Assembly: GCF_015477605.1 (NCBI RefSeq) | Contig: NZ_JADLQX010000033.1 | Coordinates: forward strand, 1 to 64,000 | Direction of reading: 5' to 3' | DNA: 64,000 bases | Source: Nocardia amamiensis | Lineage (GTDB): Bacteria > Actinomycetota > Actinomycetes > Mycobacteriales > Mycobacteriaceae | In this document: piece by piece, positions 41,957 to 51,327 of the stretch | Numbering within the stretch: the first letter of the stretch is position 1 | How the letters are laid out: each line of letters begins with the position of its first letter | Translations under genes and position numbers: made by a program | Notes under the pieces: model-generated | What the model saw: the letters and a program-made list of their open reading frames with translations, nothing else | Told to the model about the DNA's origin: nothing | Databases searched by the model: none

Positions 41957-42253
41957 TCAGTGGCCCAGGCGACCGCGACCGAGACGAAGCAGCAGCATGG
42001 CGAGGGTGTGGCCTTCCTGGCCGAGTTCGCTGAAGCGCTCGAGCACCTTCATTTCCCGACTGTGCACCAGGCGCGGCCCGCCGGACGCCATCCGCGTCCG
42101 GCCGATGATCCGGGAGATCTCCGTCCGGCGCTTGATCGCGGCGAGAATCTCGGCGTCGAGACGGTCGATCTCCTTGCGGAGCTTGTCGATCTCGGCCTCG
42201 GTCTGCGGCAGCGCGGCATCGGACCCGGTCGTCGTGGCAGGGGTGCTCATCAT
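41957..42253 (-). CDS. Chorismate mutase (AroQ-type, short)
   Basis: A 98-residue all-helical chorismate mutase. The first helix EIDKLRKEIDRLDAEILAAIKRR carries the active-site Arg, and a later segment ISRIIGRTRMASGGPRLVHSREMKVLERF supplies the remaining basic residues. It converts chorismate to prephenate on the way to Phe and Tyr. It corresponds by position to mycobacterial Rv0948c, which is weak alone and is activated by DAHP synthase; the same may hold here. Two adjacent ATGs; the first is given. Confidence 0.92.
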   Translation of the reverse strand: MMSTPATTTGSDAALPQTEAEIDKLRKEIDRLDAEILAAIKRRTEISRIIGRTRMASGGPRLVHSREMKVLERFSELGQEGHTLAMLLLRLGRGRLGH

Positions 42254-42628
42254 TCATCTCCTCGTGTCAGAACGTGGATCGGAGCGTGCGCTCGGCTCGT
42301 TACCGATCGTTCTTTCACCGTGAAACAGACCTGGTGGGGCCTTGCATTATCCCCCCAGAAGGTGCGCTCAGGCATAGGCTCCGCGATCCCGACGTCCGGC
42401 AGGTAACCGAAGCGGAGGTATCGGGGAAGCGCTGAGCATTCCGCCAGTCTGCCACGGGCTGGAAGGTATGCAAAACGACTACATTTGTGAATCGCCCGAG
42501 AACCCCAGGTCGTTTCGCTGCGGCTTCCCAGCAGTGGCGGGTCATGCGTTTGCGAGCCGGTGCCGAACGGAAACCGAAGCGTCAGGGGCTTCAGGTCTGT
42601 CGGTGCCCGCCGGTAGCGTGGATGGGCG
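42254..42628. other. 375-bp divergent gap between chorismate mutase and pcrA
   Basis: Presumed promoters for both genes. I see no coding region, no clear palindrome and no known riboswitch. Confidence 0.4.
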
Positions 42629-45220
42629 ATGGACATAACGGTGGCTCCCAAGACGCAGACGGGTCGGGTCGTGCACCCGGATCCGACATCGAAACCGCTG
42701 GCCGGCAGGAACGACGCGGAGCGGTCGCAGCATGCCCCCGTGCCGCAGGCGCCGCTTTCGGACGCCGAGCGCGAACAGCAGCGTGCCGAGCGGGAGAAAC
42801 GGCGTGCCGAGGAGGCCGAGCGGCTGCTCGACGGCCTGAACCCGCAGCAGCGCGCGGCGGTCGTGCACACCGGCTCGCCACTGCTGATCGTGGCGGGCGC
42901 GGGTTCGGGCAAGACGGCCGTGCTCACCCGCCGCATCGCCTACCTGCTCGCCGCGCGTGGCGTGACCCCCGGCCAGGTGCTCGCGATCACCTTCACCAAC
43001 AAGGCCGCCGCGGAGATGCGGGAGCGGGTGAGCGGGCTGGTCGGCCCGCGGGCGAACGCCATGTGGGTGTCCACGTTCCACTCCAGCTGCGTCCGGATCC
43101 TGCGCACCCAGGCGGCGCTGCTGCCCGGCTTGAATTCGAATTTCTCGATCTACGACGCCGACGATTCCCGGCGTCTGCTCACCATGATCAGCCGCGATCT
43201 GGACATCGACGCCAAGAAGTACTCGGCGCGCCTGCTGGCGACCGCGATCTCGAATCTGAAGAACGAGCTCATCGATCCGGCCAGGGCCACCGCGGACGCC
43301 GAATCCGACGATGCCGAGCTGCCCGGCCTGGTGGCCAGGGTCTACACCGAATACCAGCGCAGGTTACGCTCGGCGAACGCGCTGGACTTCGACGACCTGA
43401 TCGGTGAGACGGTGGCGCTGCTGCAGAACCATCCGCAGGTCGCCGAGTACTACCGTCGCCGCTTCCGGCACGTCCTGGTGGACGAGTACCAGGACACCAA
43501 CCACGCGCAGTACGTCCTGGTGCGTGAGCTGGTCGGGCACCAGGAGGACGACGGAACAGCCCCGCCGCAGGACCGTGTCCCGCCGAGCGAACTGTGCGTG
43601 GTGGGTGACGCCGACCAGTCCATCTACGCCTTCCGTGGCGCGACCATCCGCAATATCGAGGAGTTCGAACGCGATTTCCCCGATGCCGAAACCATCCTCT
43701 TGGAGCAGAACTACCGTTCCACGCAGCACATCCTCTCCGCCGCCAACGCGGTGATCTCCCGCAATGAGAACCGGCGCGAGAAGAAGCTGTGGACCGATTC
43801 CGGCGAGGGCGATCTGATCACCGGCTACGTCGCCGACAACGAGCACGACGAGGCGTCGTTCGTGGCGCGCGAGATCGACCGGCTGGTCGACCAAGGCGAA
43901 GCCAACTACGGCGACGTCGCGGTGTTCTACCGGACCAACAACAACTCGCGCGCGCTGGAAGAGATCTTCATCCGGATGGGACTGCCATACAAGGTGGTCG
44001 GCGGTGTCCGCTTCTACGAGCGCAAAGAGGTGCGCGACATCGTCGCCTACCTGCGCGTGCTGGAGAACCCGGAGGACGCGGTGAGCATGCGCCGCATCCT
44101 CAACACGCCCCGCCGCGGTATCGGCGATCGAGCCGAGGCGTGTGTGGCGGTGCACGCCGAACAGCGTGGGATCGGTTTCGCCGCCGCACTGCGCGATGCC
44201 GCGGACGGGAAGGTGGCGCTGCTGAACACCCGCTCGCAGCGGGCCATCGCGGGTTTCCTCGACCTGCTCGACGAGATCCGTGCGGCGGGCGAACGCGCGG
44301 AATCCGACTTTCCCGATGTGGGCAATGTCGTCGAGGCGGTGCTCGAGCGCACCGGCTATCGCGCCGAGCTCGAGGCGTCCGACGATCCGCAGGACGGCGC
44401 ACGACTCGACAACCTCAACGAATTGGTCAGCGTCGCACGGGAATTCAGCTCCGAGGCACACAACAATGCGGAGGCGGCCCGGCAGGAGGGGCTGGTGCCC
44501 GAAGCGGGCGAAGGCGAGCCCGACCCGGGTTCGCTCGCCGCGTTCCTGGAGCGGGTTTCCCTGGTTGCCGACACCGACCAGATTCCGGACGAGGGCTCCG
44601 GCGTCGTCACGATGATGACGTTGCACACGGCCAAGGGCTTGGAGTTCCCCGTGGTGTTCGTGACCGGTTGGGAGGACGGACAGTTCCCGCACATGCGGGC
44701 ACTGGGCGATCCGACCGAGCTGGCCGAGGAACGCAGGCTCGCCTACGTCGGCATCACCAGAGCGAGACGGCGCCTGTATCTGACGCGAGCGGTGGTGCGC
44801 TCCGGGTGGGGCCAGCCGGTTTCCAATCCGGAATCGCGCTTCCTACAAGAGATTCCGGGGCATCTCATCGATTGGCGCCGCCTCGAGCCGGCTGGATCGC
44901 CCGCGACCAGGGGTATCCGGCGGCGCGGCGGTGACGACGACGGGCTGGAGCGCGACTGGACGCGGGGCGACGGCTGGTCGGAGCCACGGCCGGGCTTGCG
45001 GGACCGAGGGCCGCGCAGGCCCGCGCCCGGCGGCGCGACGCGCAACAACACGAATTTGGTGCTCGCCGTGGGCGATCGGGTCAGTGACGACAAATACGGT
45101 CTCGGCCGGGTGATCGCCGCCGAGGGCTTCGGGCCGCTGGCCACCGTGACGATCGATTTCGGCACCGCGGGCAAGATCCGGCTGATCCCGCAGTACAGCC
45201 GAACGCTGGTCAAGCTCTGA
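42629..45220 (+). CDS. pcrA: ATP-dependent DNA helicase UvrD/PcrA
   Basis: An 863-residue superfamily 1A 3'-5' helicase for repair and replication-fork maintenance. Motif I GAGSGKT is at 90-96, with Q motif LNPQQRAAV before it. DEYQDTN (motif II), GDADQSIYAFRGA (III), QNYRST (IV), MTLHTAKGLEFPVVF (V) and VGITRARRRLYLT (VI) follow. The first 65 residues are a charged extension. The C-terminus is a Tudor-like module (VGDRVSDDKYGLG) after an Arg/Gly-rich linker, used by PcrA to contact RNA polymerase. It occupies the Rv0949 (uvrD1) position. Confidence 0.96.
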   Translation: MDITVAPKTQTGRVVHPDPTSKPLAGRNDAERSQHAPVPQAPLSDAEREQQRAEREKRRAEEAERLLDGLNPQQRAAVVHTGSPLLIVAGAGSGKTAVLTRRIAYLLAARGVTPGQVLAITFTNKAAAEMRERVSGLVGPRANAMWVSTFHSSCVRILRTQAALLPGLNSNFSIYDADDSRRLLTMISRDLDIDAKKYSARLLATAISNLKNELIDPARATADAESDDAELPGLVARVYTEYQRRLRSANALDFDDLIGETVALLQNHPQVAEYYRRRFRHVLVDEYQDTNHAQYVLVRELVGHQEDDGTAPPQDRVPPSELCVVGDADQSIYAFRGATIRNIEEFERDFPDAETILLEQNYRSTQHILSAANAVISRNENRREKKLWTDSGEGDLITGYVADNEHDEASFVAREIDRLVDQGEANYGDVAVFYRTNNNSRALEEIFIRMGLPYKVVGGVRFYERKEVRDIVAYLRVLENPEDAVSMRRILNTPRRGIGDRAEACVAVHAEQRGIGFAAALRDAADGKVALLNTRSQRAIAGFLDLLDEIRAAGERAESDFPDVGNVVEAVLERTGYRAELEASDDPQDGARLDNLNELVSVAREFSSEAHNNAEAARQEGLVPEAGEGEPDPGSLAAFLERVSLVADTDQIPDEGSGVVTMMTLHTAKGLEFPVVFVTGWEDGQFPHMRALGDPTELAEERRLAYVGITRARRRLYLTRAVVRSGWGQPVSNPESRFLQEIPGHLIDWRRLEPAGSPATRGIRRRGGDDDGLERDWTRGDGWSEPRPGLRDRGPRRPAPGGATRNNTNLVLAVGDRVSDDKYGLGRVIAAEGFGPLATVTIDFGTAGKIRLIPQYSRTLVKL

Positions 45221-45258
45221 GCGTGCGGGCCGCCCCCAGCGTGGGCCGGTCCGTGCGA

Positions 45259-45276
45259 CAGGGCCTTTCGGCCCTG
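45259..45276. terminator. Hairpin after pcrA
   Basis: 7-bp GC-rich stem (45259-45265 with 45270-45276) with a TTTC loop, 38 bp after the pcrA stop. Confidence 0.55.
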
Positions 45277-45310
45277 CCCGTGGTCGCAAGGCGCCGGTAG
45301 GGTCCGCGGC

Positions 45311-45736
45311 ATGGACACGATCGCGCAGCACATCCTGTGGTTTCTGCCCATGCTGTGGCTCGGCATGGTGCTGGCCATCTCGTTCCTGGAGGCGCCGTTG
45401 AAATTCCGCGCTCCCGGCGTGACGCTGCAGCTCGGTCTCGGCATCGGTCGCTTGGTGTTTCGCGCGCTGAACGCCGTCGAGGCCGCGCTCGCGGCGCTGC
45501 TGGTGATCGCCGCGCTGATCGTGGCGCCAGGCCCGGCTACCTGGTCCTGGCTCGGCGTCGCCGTGGCGCTGCTTGCCCTCCAGATCCTGGTGGTGCGCCC
45601 GCCGCTGTCCCGCCGCGCCGACCGTGTTCTGGCGGGCGAGAACCTGCCGCGTTCGCACGCCCACTATTGGTACATCGGCTTGGAGGTCGCCAAAGTGATC
45701 GCATTGCTCGGCCTCGCGATCGCTGCCGCGCCATAA
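45311..45736 (+). CDS. Small integral membrane protein, hypothetical
   Basis: A 141-residue protein with four predicted hydrophobic segments, with FLPMLWLGMVLAISFLEAPLKF at the N-terminus and GLEVAKVIALLGLAIAAAP at the C-terminus. A positively charged loop (RPPLSRRADRVLAG) lies between segments three and four. I recognise no named domain with confidence. It follows pcrA on the same strand after a hairpin and is convergent with the M23 peptidase gene. Confidence 0.8.
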   Translation: MDTIAQHILWFLPMLWLGMVLAISFLEAPLKFRAPGVTLQLGLGIGRLVFRALNAVEAALAALLVIAALIVAPGPATWSWLGVAVALLALQILVVRPPLSRRADRVLAGENLPRSHAHYWYIGLEVAKVIALLGLAIAAAP

Positions 45737-45819
45737 GGCTCTGTGCCACAGGCGATTCGGGCAGCACTGACTGCGAAACCCGTGTACGGGTCCGCCCACA
45801 GTGCGGCCAGGCGGGTCGG

Positions 45820-47112
45820 TCAGTCGCGCATCTGTCCGAGGCCGATGCCGCGGGTGGCCAGCCAGGGGACCGGGTCCACCTTGTCGACGCCGTTCAACCA
45901 GACCTCGAAGTGGCAGTGCGGTCCGGTGGAGAACCCGCGGTTGCCCATCGTGGCGATCTGGTCGCCGGCCAGCACGCGCTGGCCCTGCGAGACCGTGGCG
46001 GTGTCGATGTGGCCGTAGATGGTGACGGTGCCGTCGTCGTGGAGCAGGCGGACCCACATACCGAAGCCCGCGGCGGGGCCGGCCTCGATCACGGTGCCGT
46101 CGGCAACCGCGTAGATCGGGGTGCCGATCGGACCTGCGATGTCGATGCCGAGGTGCTGCACGCCCCAGCGGGCGCCGAATCCTGAGGTGAAGTTGCCTGC
46201 GGCGAAGAACTTGTGGAAGAGCGGGCGAAGTTTCGCGGACTCCTGGGCGGCGAGATCCTCCGCGTACTTCTGGCCCTTCTGCAGGATGTCGTTGAACTGG
46301 TCCAGGTTGGCGGGCGCCGAAACATTGAGCACTTGCGGCGATTCCGGCGAGGCGCTCGGGTCGGCCACGTTCATCGACTGAGCGGCGATCTCGTGGATCT
46401 GCCCCGCGGCTTCGTAGTCGACGGTCTGCGACGGCTGCTCGGGCGAGGCGAACGCGGCCTGCCCGGCGGCCACGACCGCTCCGGCTGCGACGGCGGCGAC
46501 CGCGGCGCGGCCCTTGAGGGCGGCGGGCGGCGCGGGCACTCGGTGCGCGCCACCCCGCTTGTTCGCGGAGCGGCGGGCGGGAATCACGGTCGGCACGGCG
46601 GGGAGCTCGGCGCCGGTGTCGCTCACGTCGGGTTCGGCGGTCTCCGACGCCCAGGATTCCTCCGGGGCCCAGCAGCCGGTGTCCTCGGCGACCCACTCGT
46701 TCGCTTCCGGCGTCCAGGGCTGCTCTTCGGCCCACGCCTCACCGGAGTTCCACGCGCCACCGTCGGACCACGAGTCCTGCTGCGACCAATCCTGTTGGGC
46801 CCAGGCGTTGTTCTCGGCCCAGGAGCCGTCGTAGCCGGTGCTCTGGTAGGCCGCGGGGTCATACGCCGCGTGGTCGTAAGCCGCGTCGTGAACCGGCGGT
46901 TCGAACGACGCGTGATCGGTCGCGAAACCGGGACCCTGGTCCGCGGCCGCGTGGTACTCGTACTGCGAGCCCGCGACGTATCGGGAGTCCCGATATCCGT
47001 CGATCGGGGCGGCTGCGTACGGGGTCGCCCCGCCGTAGGACTCGTCGTCCTGGCGGTAACGATGTCCGGACCGGAGGCGATCATCGGAGGCGAAGGTGGA
47101 GCGGTGGTTCAT
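45820..47112 (-). CDS. M23-family (LytM) peptidase
   Basis: A 430-residue cell-wall-associated protein. Residues about 1-190 are low-complexity, rich in Tyr, Asp, Ala and Trp. A hydrophobic segment (about 195-222, AAVAAVAAGAVVAAG) probably serves as a signal or membrane anchor. The C-terminal 130 residues are a peptidase M23 domain with HLGIDIAG (zinc His/Asp) and HCHFEV. It occupies the Rv0950c position. The ATG at 47112 has no ribosome site of its own and overlaps the stop of an upstream small ORF (ATGA), suggesting translational coupling. Confidence 0.9.
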   Translation of the reverse strand: MNHRSTFASDDRLRSGHRYRQDDESYGGATPYAAAPIDGYRDSRYVAGSQYEYHAAADQGPGFATDHASFEPPVHDAAYDHAAYDPAAYQSTGYDGSWAENNAWAQQDWSQQDSWSDGGAWNSGEAWAEEQPWTPEANEWVAEDTGCWAPEESWASETAEPDVSDTGAELPAVPTVIPARRSANKRGGAHRVPAPPAALKGRAAVAAVAAGAVVAAGQAAFASPEQPSQTVDYEAAGQIHEIAAQSMNVADPSASPESPQVLNVSAPANLDQFNDILQKGQKYAEDLAAQESAKLRPLFHKFFAAGNFTSGFGARWGVQHLGIDIAGPIGTPIYAVADGTVIEAGPAAGFGMWVRLLHDDGTVTIYGHIDTATVSQGQRVLAGDQIATMGNRGFSTGPHCHFEVWLNGVDKVDPVPWLATRGIGLGQMRD

Positions 47113-47222
47113 CGGCGGTGCCACATCGTGAAGCGGGAAAAACTCGAATATCCGCTGGTAAGCGGTGTCGATCGGTCGCGTGCGGAGCGGCTCTGCGGCT
47201 GCGGAGTGCTGTGCTGCGTCAA
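47109..47222 (-). CDS. Leader ORF coupled to the M23 peptidase, 37 residues
   Basis: TTG at 47222 follows AGGAGG (47233-47238, minus strand) by 10 nt, the only strong ribosome site upstream of the peptidase. The ORF encodes 37 residues rich in Ser, Arg and Gln and stops at 47109-47111, overlapping the peptidase ATG. I know no family. Its role would be to deliver ribosomes to the peptidase start. Confidence 0.5.
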   Translation of the reverse strand: MTQHSTPQPQSRSARDRSTPLTSGYSSFSRFTMWHRR

Positions 47223-47650
47223 AGCTTGCCGTCCTCCTAGTCGTGACCGTGTTGTGACATCGACCGCAATGACGGTAACGAAACGATTGCACCCCCACAA
47301 GCGGTGCGGACATTCCGTAACAAACATGTGAGATTGATCACTTTCCGCGCGCCGAGTATCTCACCGCGATATGGGCACCCCGGAGAGGTTGCTCGACGAC
47401 AAGCTGTAGTAGAAGGCCGCCCGATTCGGGTTCGGCGGCTCTACCTGGTATGCCGCCAGCAACCTACTCGTCAGTAGTGTTGGCCAGGGGTTTTGCCGCC
47501 GCCCGGCATCGGTCCGTGACCTGCGCCACTTAGGATGTACGTGGCCGATTGGCCCTCCATGTGACTGGTTAAAGTCCGACCCGACCCGCTTCCGACGTCG
47601 GGCCGCCAACAAAGACGTTGTCATCACAACGCAGACGAGACGGTGAGTAC
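47223..47650. other. Divergent regulatory region of M23 peptidase and sucCD
   Basis: 428 bp. A 6-bp stem pairs 47416-47421 with 47434-47439. I searched the minus strand for the cyclic-di-AMP (ydaO) riboswitch consensus often placed before actinobacterial wall hydrolases and did not see it. GGTGAG before ATG 47651 is the sucC ribosome site. Confidence 0.45.
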
Positions 47651-48817
<1,167 letters not shown>

Positions 48818-48842
48818 CGACGGCCGAGTAAGGACGAAAAGA

Positions 48843-49757
48843 ATGTCTATCTTCCTGAACAAGGATTCCAAGGTCATCGTCCAGGGCATCACCGGCGGCG
48901 AGGGCACCAAGCACACCGCGCTGATGCTGAAGGCGGGCACCCAGATTGTGGGCGGCGTGAACGCGCGCAAGGCGGGCACCACCGTCGCGCACACCGACAA
49001 GGACGGCAACGCGGTCGATCTGCCGGTGTTCGGCACCGTCGCGGAGGCCATCAAGGAGACCGGCGCCGACGTGTCCATCGCGTTCGTGCCGCCGAAGTTC
49101 GCCAAGGACGCCATCATCGAGGCCATCGACGCGGAGATCCCGCTGCTGGTGGTCATCACCGAGGGCATCCCGGTGCAGGACACCGCCTACGCGTGGGCCT
49201 ACAACGTGGAGAAGGGCGCCAAGACCCGGATCATCGGCCCGAACTGCCCCGGCATCATCACTCCCGGCGAGTCGCTGGTCGGCATCACCCCGGCCAACAT
49301 CACCGGCAAGGGCCCGATCGGCCTGGTCTCGAAGTCCGGCACGCTGACCTACCAGATGATGTACGAGCTGCGTGACTTCGGCTTCTCGACCTCCATCGGC
49401 ATCGGCGGCGACCCGGTCATCGGCACCACCCATATCGACGCCATCGAGGCGTTCGAGAAGGACCCGGAGACCAAGCTGATCGTCATGATCGGCGAGATCG
49501 GCGGCGACGCCGAGGAACGGGCGGCGGCCTACATCAAGGCCAACGTCACCAAGCCGGTCGTCGGCTACGTGGCCGGCTTCACCGCACCCGAGGGCAAGAC
49601 GATGGGCCACGCCGGCGCCATCGTGTCCGGTTCGTCGGGCACCGCCCAGGCGAAGAAGGACGCGCTGGAGGCCGCGGGCGTGAAGGTCGGCAAGACGCCG
49701 TCCGAGACCGCCGCGTTGGCCCGCGAGATCCTGGAGAAGGCCAGCATCAGCGCCTGA
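48843..49757 (+). CDS. sucD: Succinyl-CoA synthetase alpha subunit
   Basis: A 304-residue alpha subunit. The CoA-binding Rossmann domain begins with KVIVQGITGGEGTKHT, followed by GPNCPGIITPGE. The C-terminal half carries the phosphohistidine loop KTMGHAGAIVSG. It functions as a complex with SucC, interconverting succinyl-CoA and succinate with substrate-level phosphorylation. It ends in a clear terminator. Confidence 0.97.
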   Translation: MSIFLNKDSKVIVQGITGGEGTKHTALMLKAGTQIVGGVNARKAGTTVAHTDKDGNAVDLPVFGTVAEAIKETGADVSIAFVPPKFAKDAIIEAIDAEIPLLVVITEGIPVQDTAYAWAYNVEKGAKTRIIGPNCPGIITPGESLVGITPANITGKGPIGLVSKSGTLTYQMMYELRDFGFSTSIGIGGDPVIGTTHIDAIEAFEKDPETKLIVMIGEIGGDAEERAAAYIKANVTKPVVGYVAGFTAPEGKTMGHAGAIVSGSSGTAQAKKDALEAAGVKVGKTPSETAALAREILEKASISA

Positions 49758-49774
49758 TCGATCCGCGACCCCGC

Positions 49775-49811
49775 ACGAAGGCCGCCTCCGAATTCGGGGG
49801 GCGGCCTTCGT
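49775..49811 (+). terminator. Terminator of sucCD
   Basis: 12-bp perfect stem (49775-49786 with 49800-49811) with an inner CCGAATTCGG palindrome, 17 bp after the sucD stop. Confidence 0.85.
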
Positions 49812-50175
49812 CATGTGTGGCCGGTGGGCTCAGGCTTGGGCAGCAGCCGAGCGTCCTGACCAGCCACGCGTGGAACCATTGGTCTCTCGGGGCTCGTGCG
49901 GTTTCCTCCTCTTGACACGAGGCAGCCGGACGAATGGTTCACCGGCTTGTGGCAGTGTTCATTCCCCGTGCTCGAGAACACGGCAGTGTGAGAACAGCCA
50001 CCGCGGGCAACAGTTACGTAAGCGGTCGGTGGTCTCGCTAGAGGCTGCGGTCGGACCTGGGCGGATTCGCTCGTCCCGGCAATTGGCGCAGGGTGACCTG
50101 GGCCAGGCAGTGCAGTAGCGTCAGAAGTAATCCAGCCGTGAAGACCATGAACGACTCGATTTAGGAGACGACGAC
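49812..50175. other. 364-bp gap before the DUF5336 gene
   Basis: No gene seen. GAACCATT (49872-49879) and AATGGTTC (49932-49939) form a widely spaced 8-bp inverted repeat, and GTGTTC/GAACAC arms occur further on. AGGAG at 50163-50167 serves the next ATG. In mycobacteria this position holds an F420-type oxidoreductase gene (Rv0953c), which is absent here. Confidence 0.4.
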
Positions 50176-51234
50176 ATGTCTTACCCGACCGGGGGCTCCG
50201 GGTACAACGCACCCTCGCCCTCAGCGCCGTCCAGCCAGAGCCCGGCCGCGGGTGGCGCCAGTTCAGGTTCGAGCGCTACCGGTTCCGATGCCAAAGGTCT
50301 GCCGTTCTTCCTGGTGGTCGGGGTAGCGGCGCTCGGCGTGATCAGCTTCCTGCTCGGCTTCCTGCCGTTCCTCGGCAGCAAACCGATCGATCTCGGCGGC
50401 CGCCGGGTCAGCGAGCCGGAGACGGCCAACCTGTTCGAGGTGTCCGGCTCGGCGCTGCTCGGGCTGCTGCTGCTCGGCGGCCTGCTCGCCGCGATGTCGC
50501 TGCTGCCGAAGCAGAACTGGATCGGCGCCGCCGCCGCGGCCTCGACCGCGGGCTTCATCGCGCTGCTGTTCCAGTCGTTCAACTTCGGTGAGGGCACCGA
50601 GCTGGAGGTGGGCGCGTACATCCTGCTGGTCTTCGCGTTCGTGCAAACCGCGGTCGCGATCGCCGCGGCGCTGTTCGACGCTGGCATCGTGAAGGCGCCC
50701 GCGCCGCGCCCGGCCGCCGCGCCGAGCGGTTTCGGGCAGGCCGGTTACGGCCAGCAGCCGCCATCGTTCGGGCAGGCGCCGCAGTCCTTCGGCCAGGGGC
50801 AGCCGAGCCAGCCCGGCTACGGACCGAGCGGGCCGTACGGGCAGTCCGGCTACGGCCAGTCCGCCCCGCCGCAGTTCCCGTCCCAGCAGCCTTCGCCCTA
50901 CGGGCAGAGCCAGCCGAGCTACGGCCAGAGTCAGCCGGGCCAGCCCTACGGGCAGCCGCAGTCGCCCTACGGGCAGAGCCAGCCGACCACGGCCTACGGT
51001 GCCTCCCAGCAGCCGGGTTCGCCCTACGGCGCGCAGCCGCGTCCGGACGAGAGCGTGACCCAGCATTTCGGCGGGCAGCCCTCCGGCCAGCAGTCGCCCT
51101 ACGGCTCGTCGGGCTTCGGACAGCAGCCGAGTCAGCCGAGCCAGCCGAACAAGCCGTTCGGTGGCGAGCAGGGTGGGGATCCGTCCTCCGACGCCACCCA
51201 GGCATTCCGTCCCTCGGACGACAACAACAAGTAA
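50176..51234 (+). CDS. DUF5336 membrane protein with Gln/Tyr/Pro-rich tail
   Basis: A 352-residue protein occupying the position of mycobacterial Rv0954. A Ser/Ala-rich N-terminus precedes four hydrophobic segments (about residues 37-170, e.g. GLPFFLVVGVAALGVISFLLG). The C-terminal half is low-complexity with many YGQSQP/YGQ repeats. DUF5336 proteins of actinobacteria have been linked to the divisome in mycobacteria. The repetitive tail is probably cytoplasmic and disordered. It is followed by a long hairpin and the DUF6350 gene. Confidence 0.88.
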   Translation: MSYPTGGSGYNAPSPSAPSSQSPAAGGASSGSSATGSDAKGLPFFLVVGVAALGVISFLLGFLPFLGSKPIDLGGRRVSEPETANLFEVSGSALLGLLLLGGLLAAMSLLPKQNWIGAAAAASTAGFIALLFQSFNFGEGTELEVGAYILLVFAFVQTAVAIAAALFDAGIVKAPAPRPAAAPSGFGQAGYGQQPPSFGQAPQSFGQGQPSQPGYGPSGPYGQSGYGQSAPPQFPSQQPSPYGQSQPSYGQSQPGQPYGQPQSPYGQSQPTTAYGASQQPGSPYGAQPRPDESVTQHFGGQPSGQQSPYGSSGFGQQPSQPSQPNKPFGGEQGGDPSSDATQAFRPSDDNNK

Positions 51235-51260
51235 CACCGCGCCGCTACCCGGCGCGACGG

Positions 51261-51320
51261 CAGCGTGGCAGTCCTTCCCGGCGCGCCTGACCCGCTCGCG
51301 CCGGGGAAGCTGCCACGCTG
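51261..51320. terminator. Long hairpin between DUF5336 and DUF6350 genes
   Basis: Outer arms 51261-51271 and 51310-51320 are exactly complementary (11 bp), and the inner CTTCCCGGCGCG pairs with CGCGCCGGGGAAG with one bulge. AAAAG follows on the + strand. Confidence 0.75.
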
Positions 51321-51327
51321 AAAAGCC

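Noticed and set aside
43364..44692. 442-codon open frame opposite pcrA
   Set aside because: It mirrors the helicase motifs and has no independent domain or ribosome site.
47113..47340. Cyclic-di-AMP (ydaO) riboswitch upstream of the M23 peptidase
   Set aside because: I looked on the minus strand for the conserved GGGGAACC-type blocks and pseudoknot partners and did not find them.
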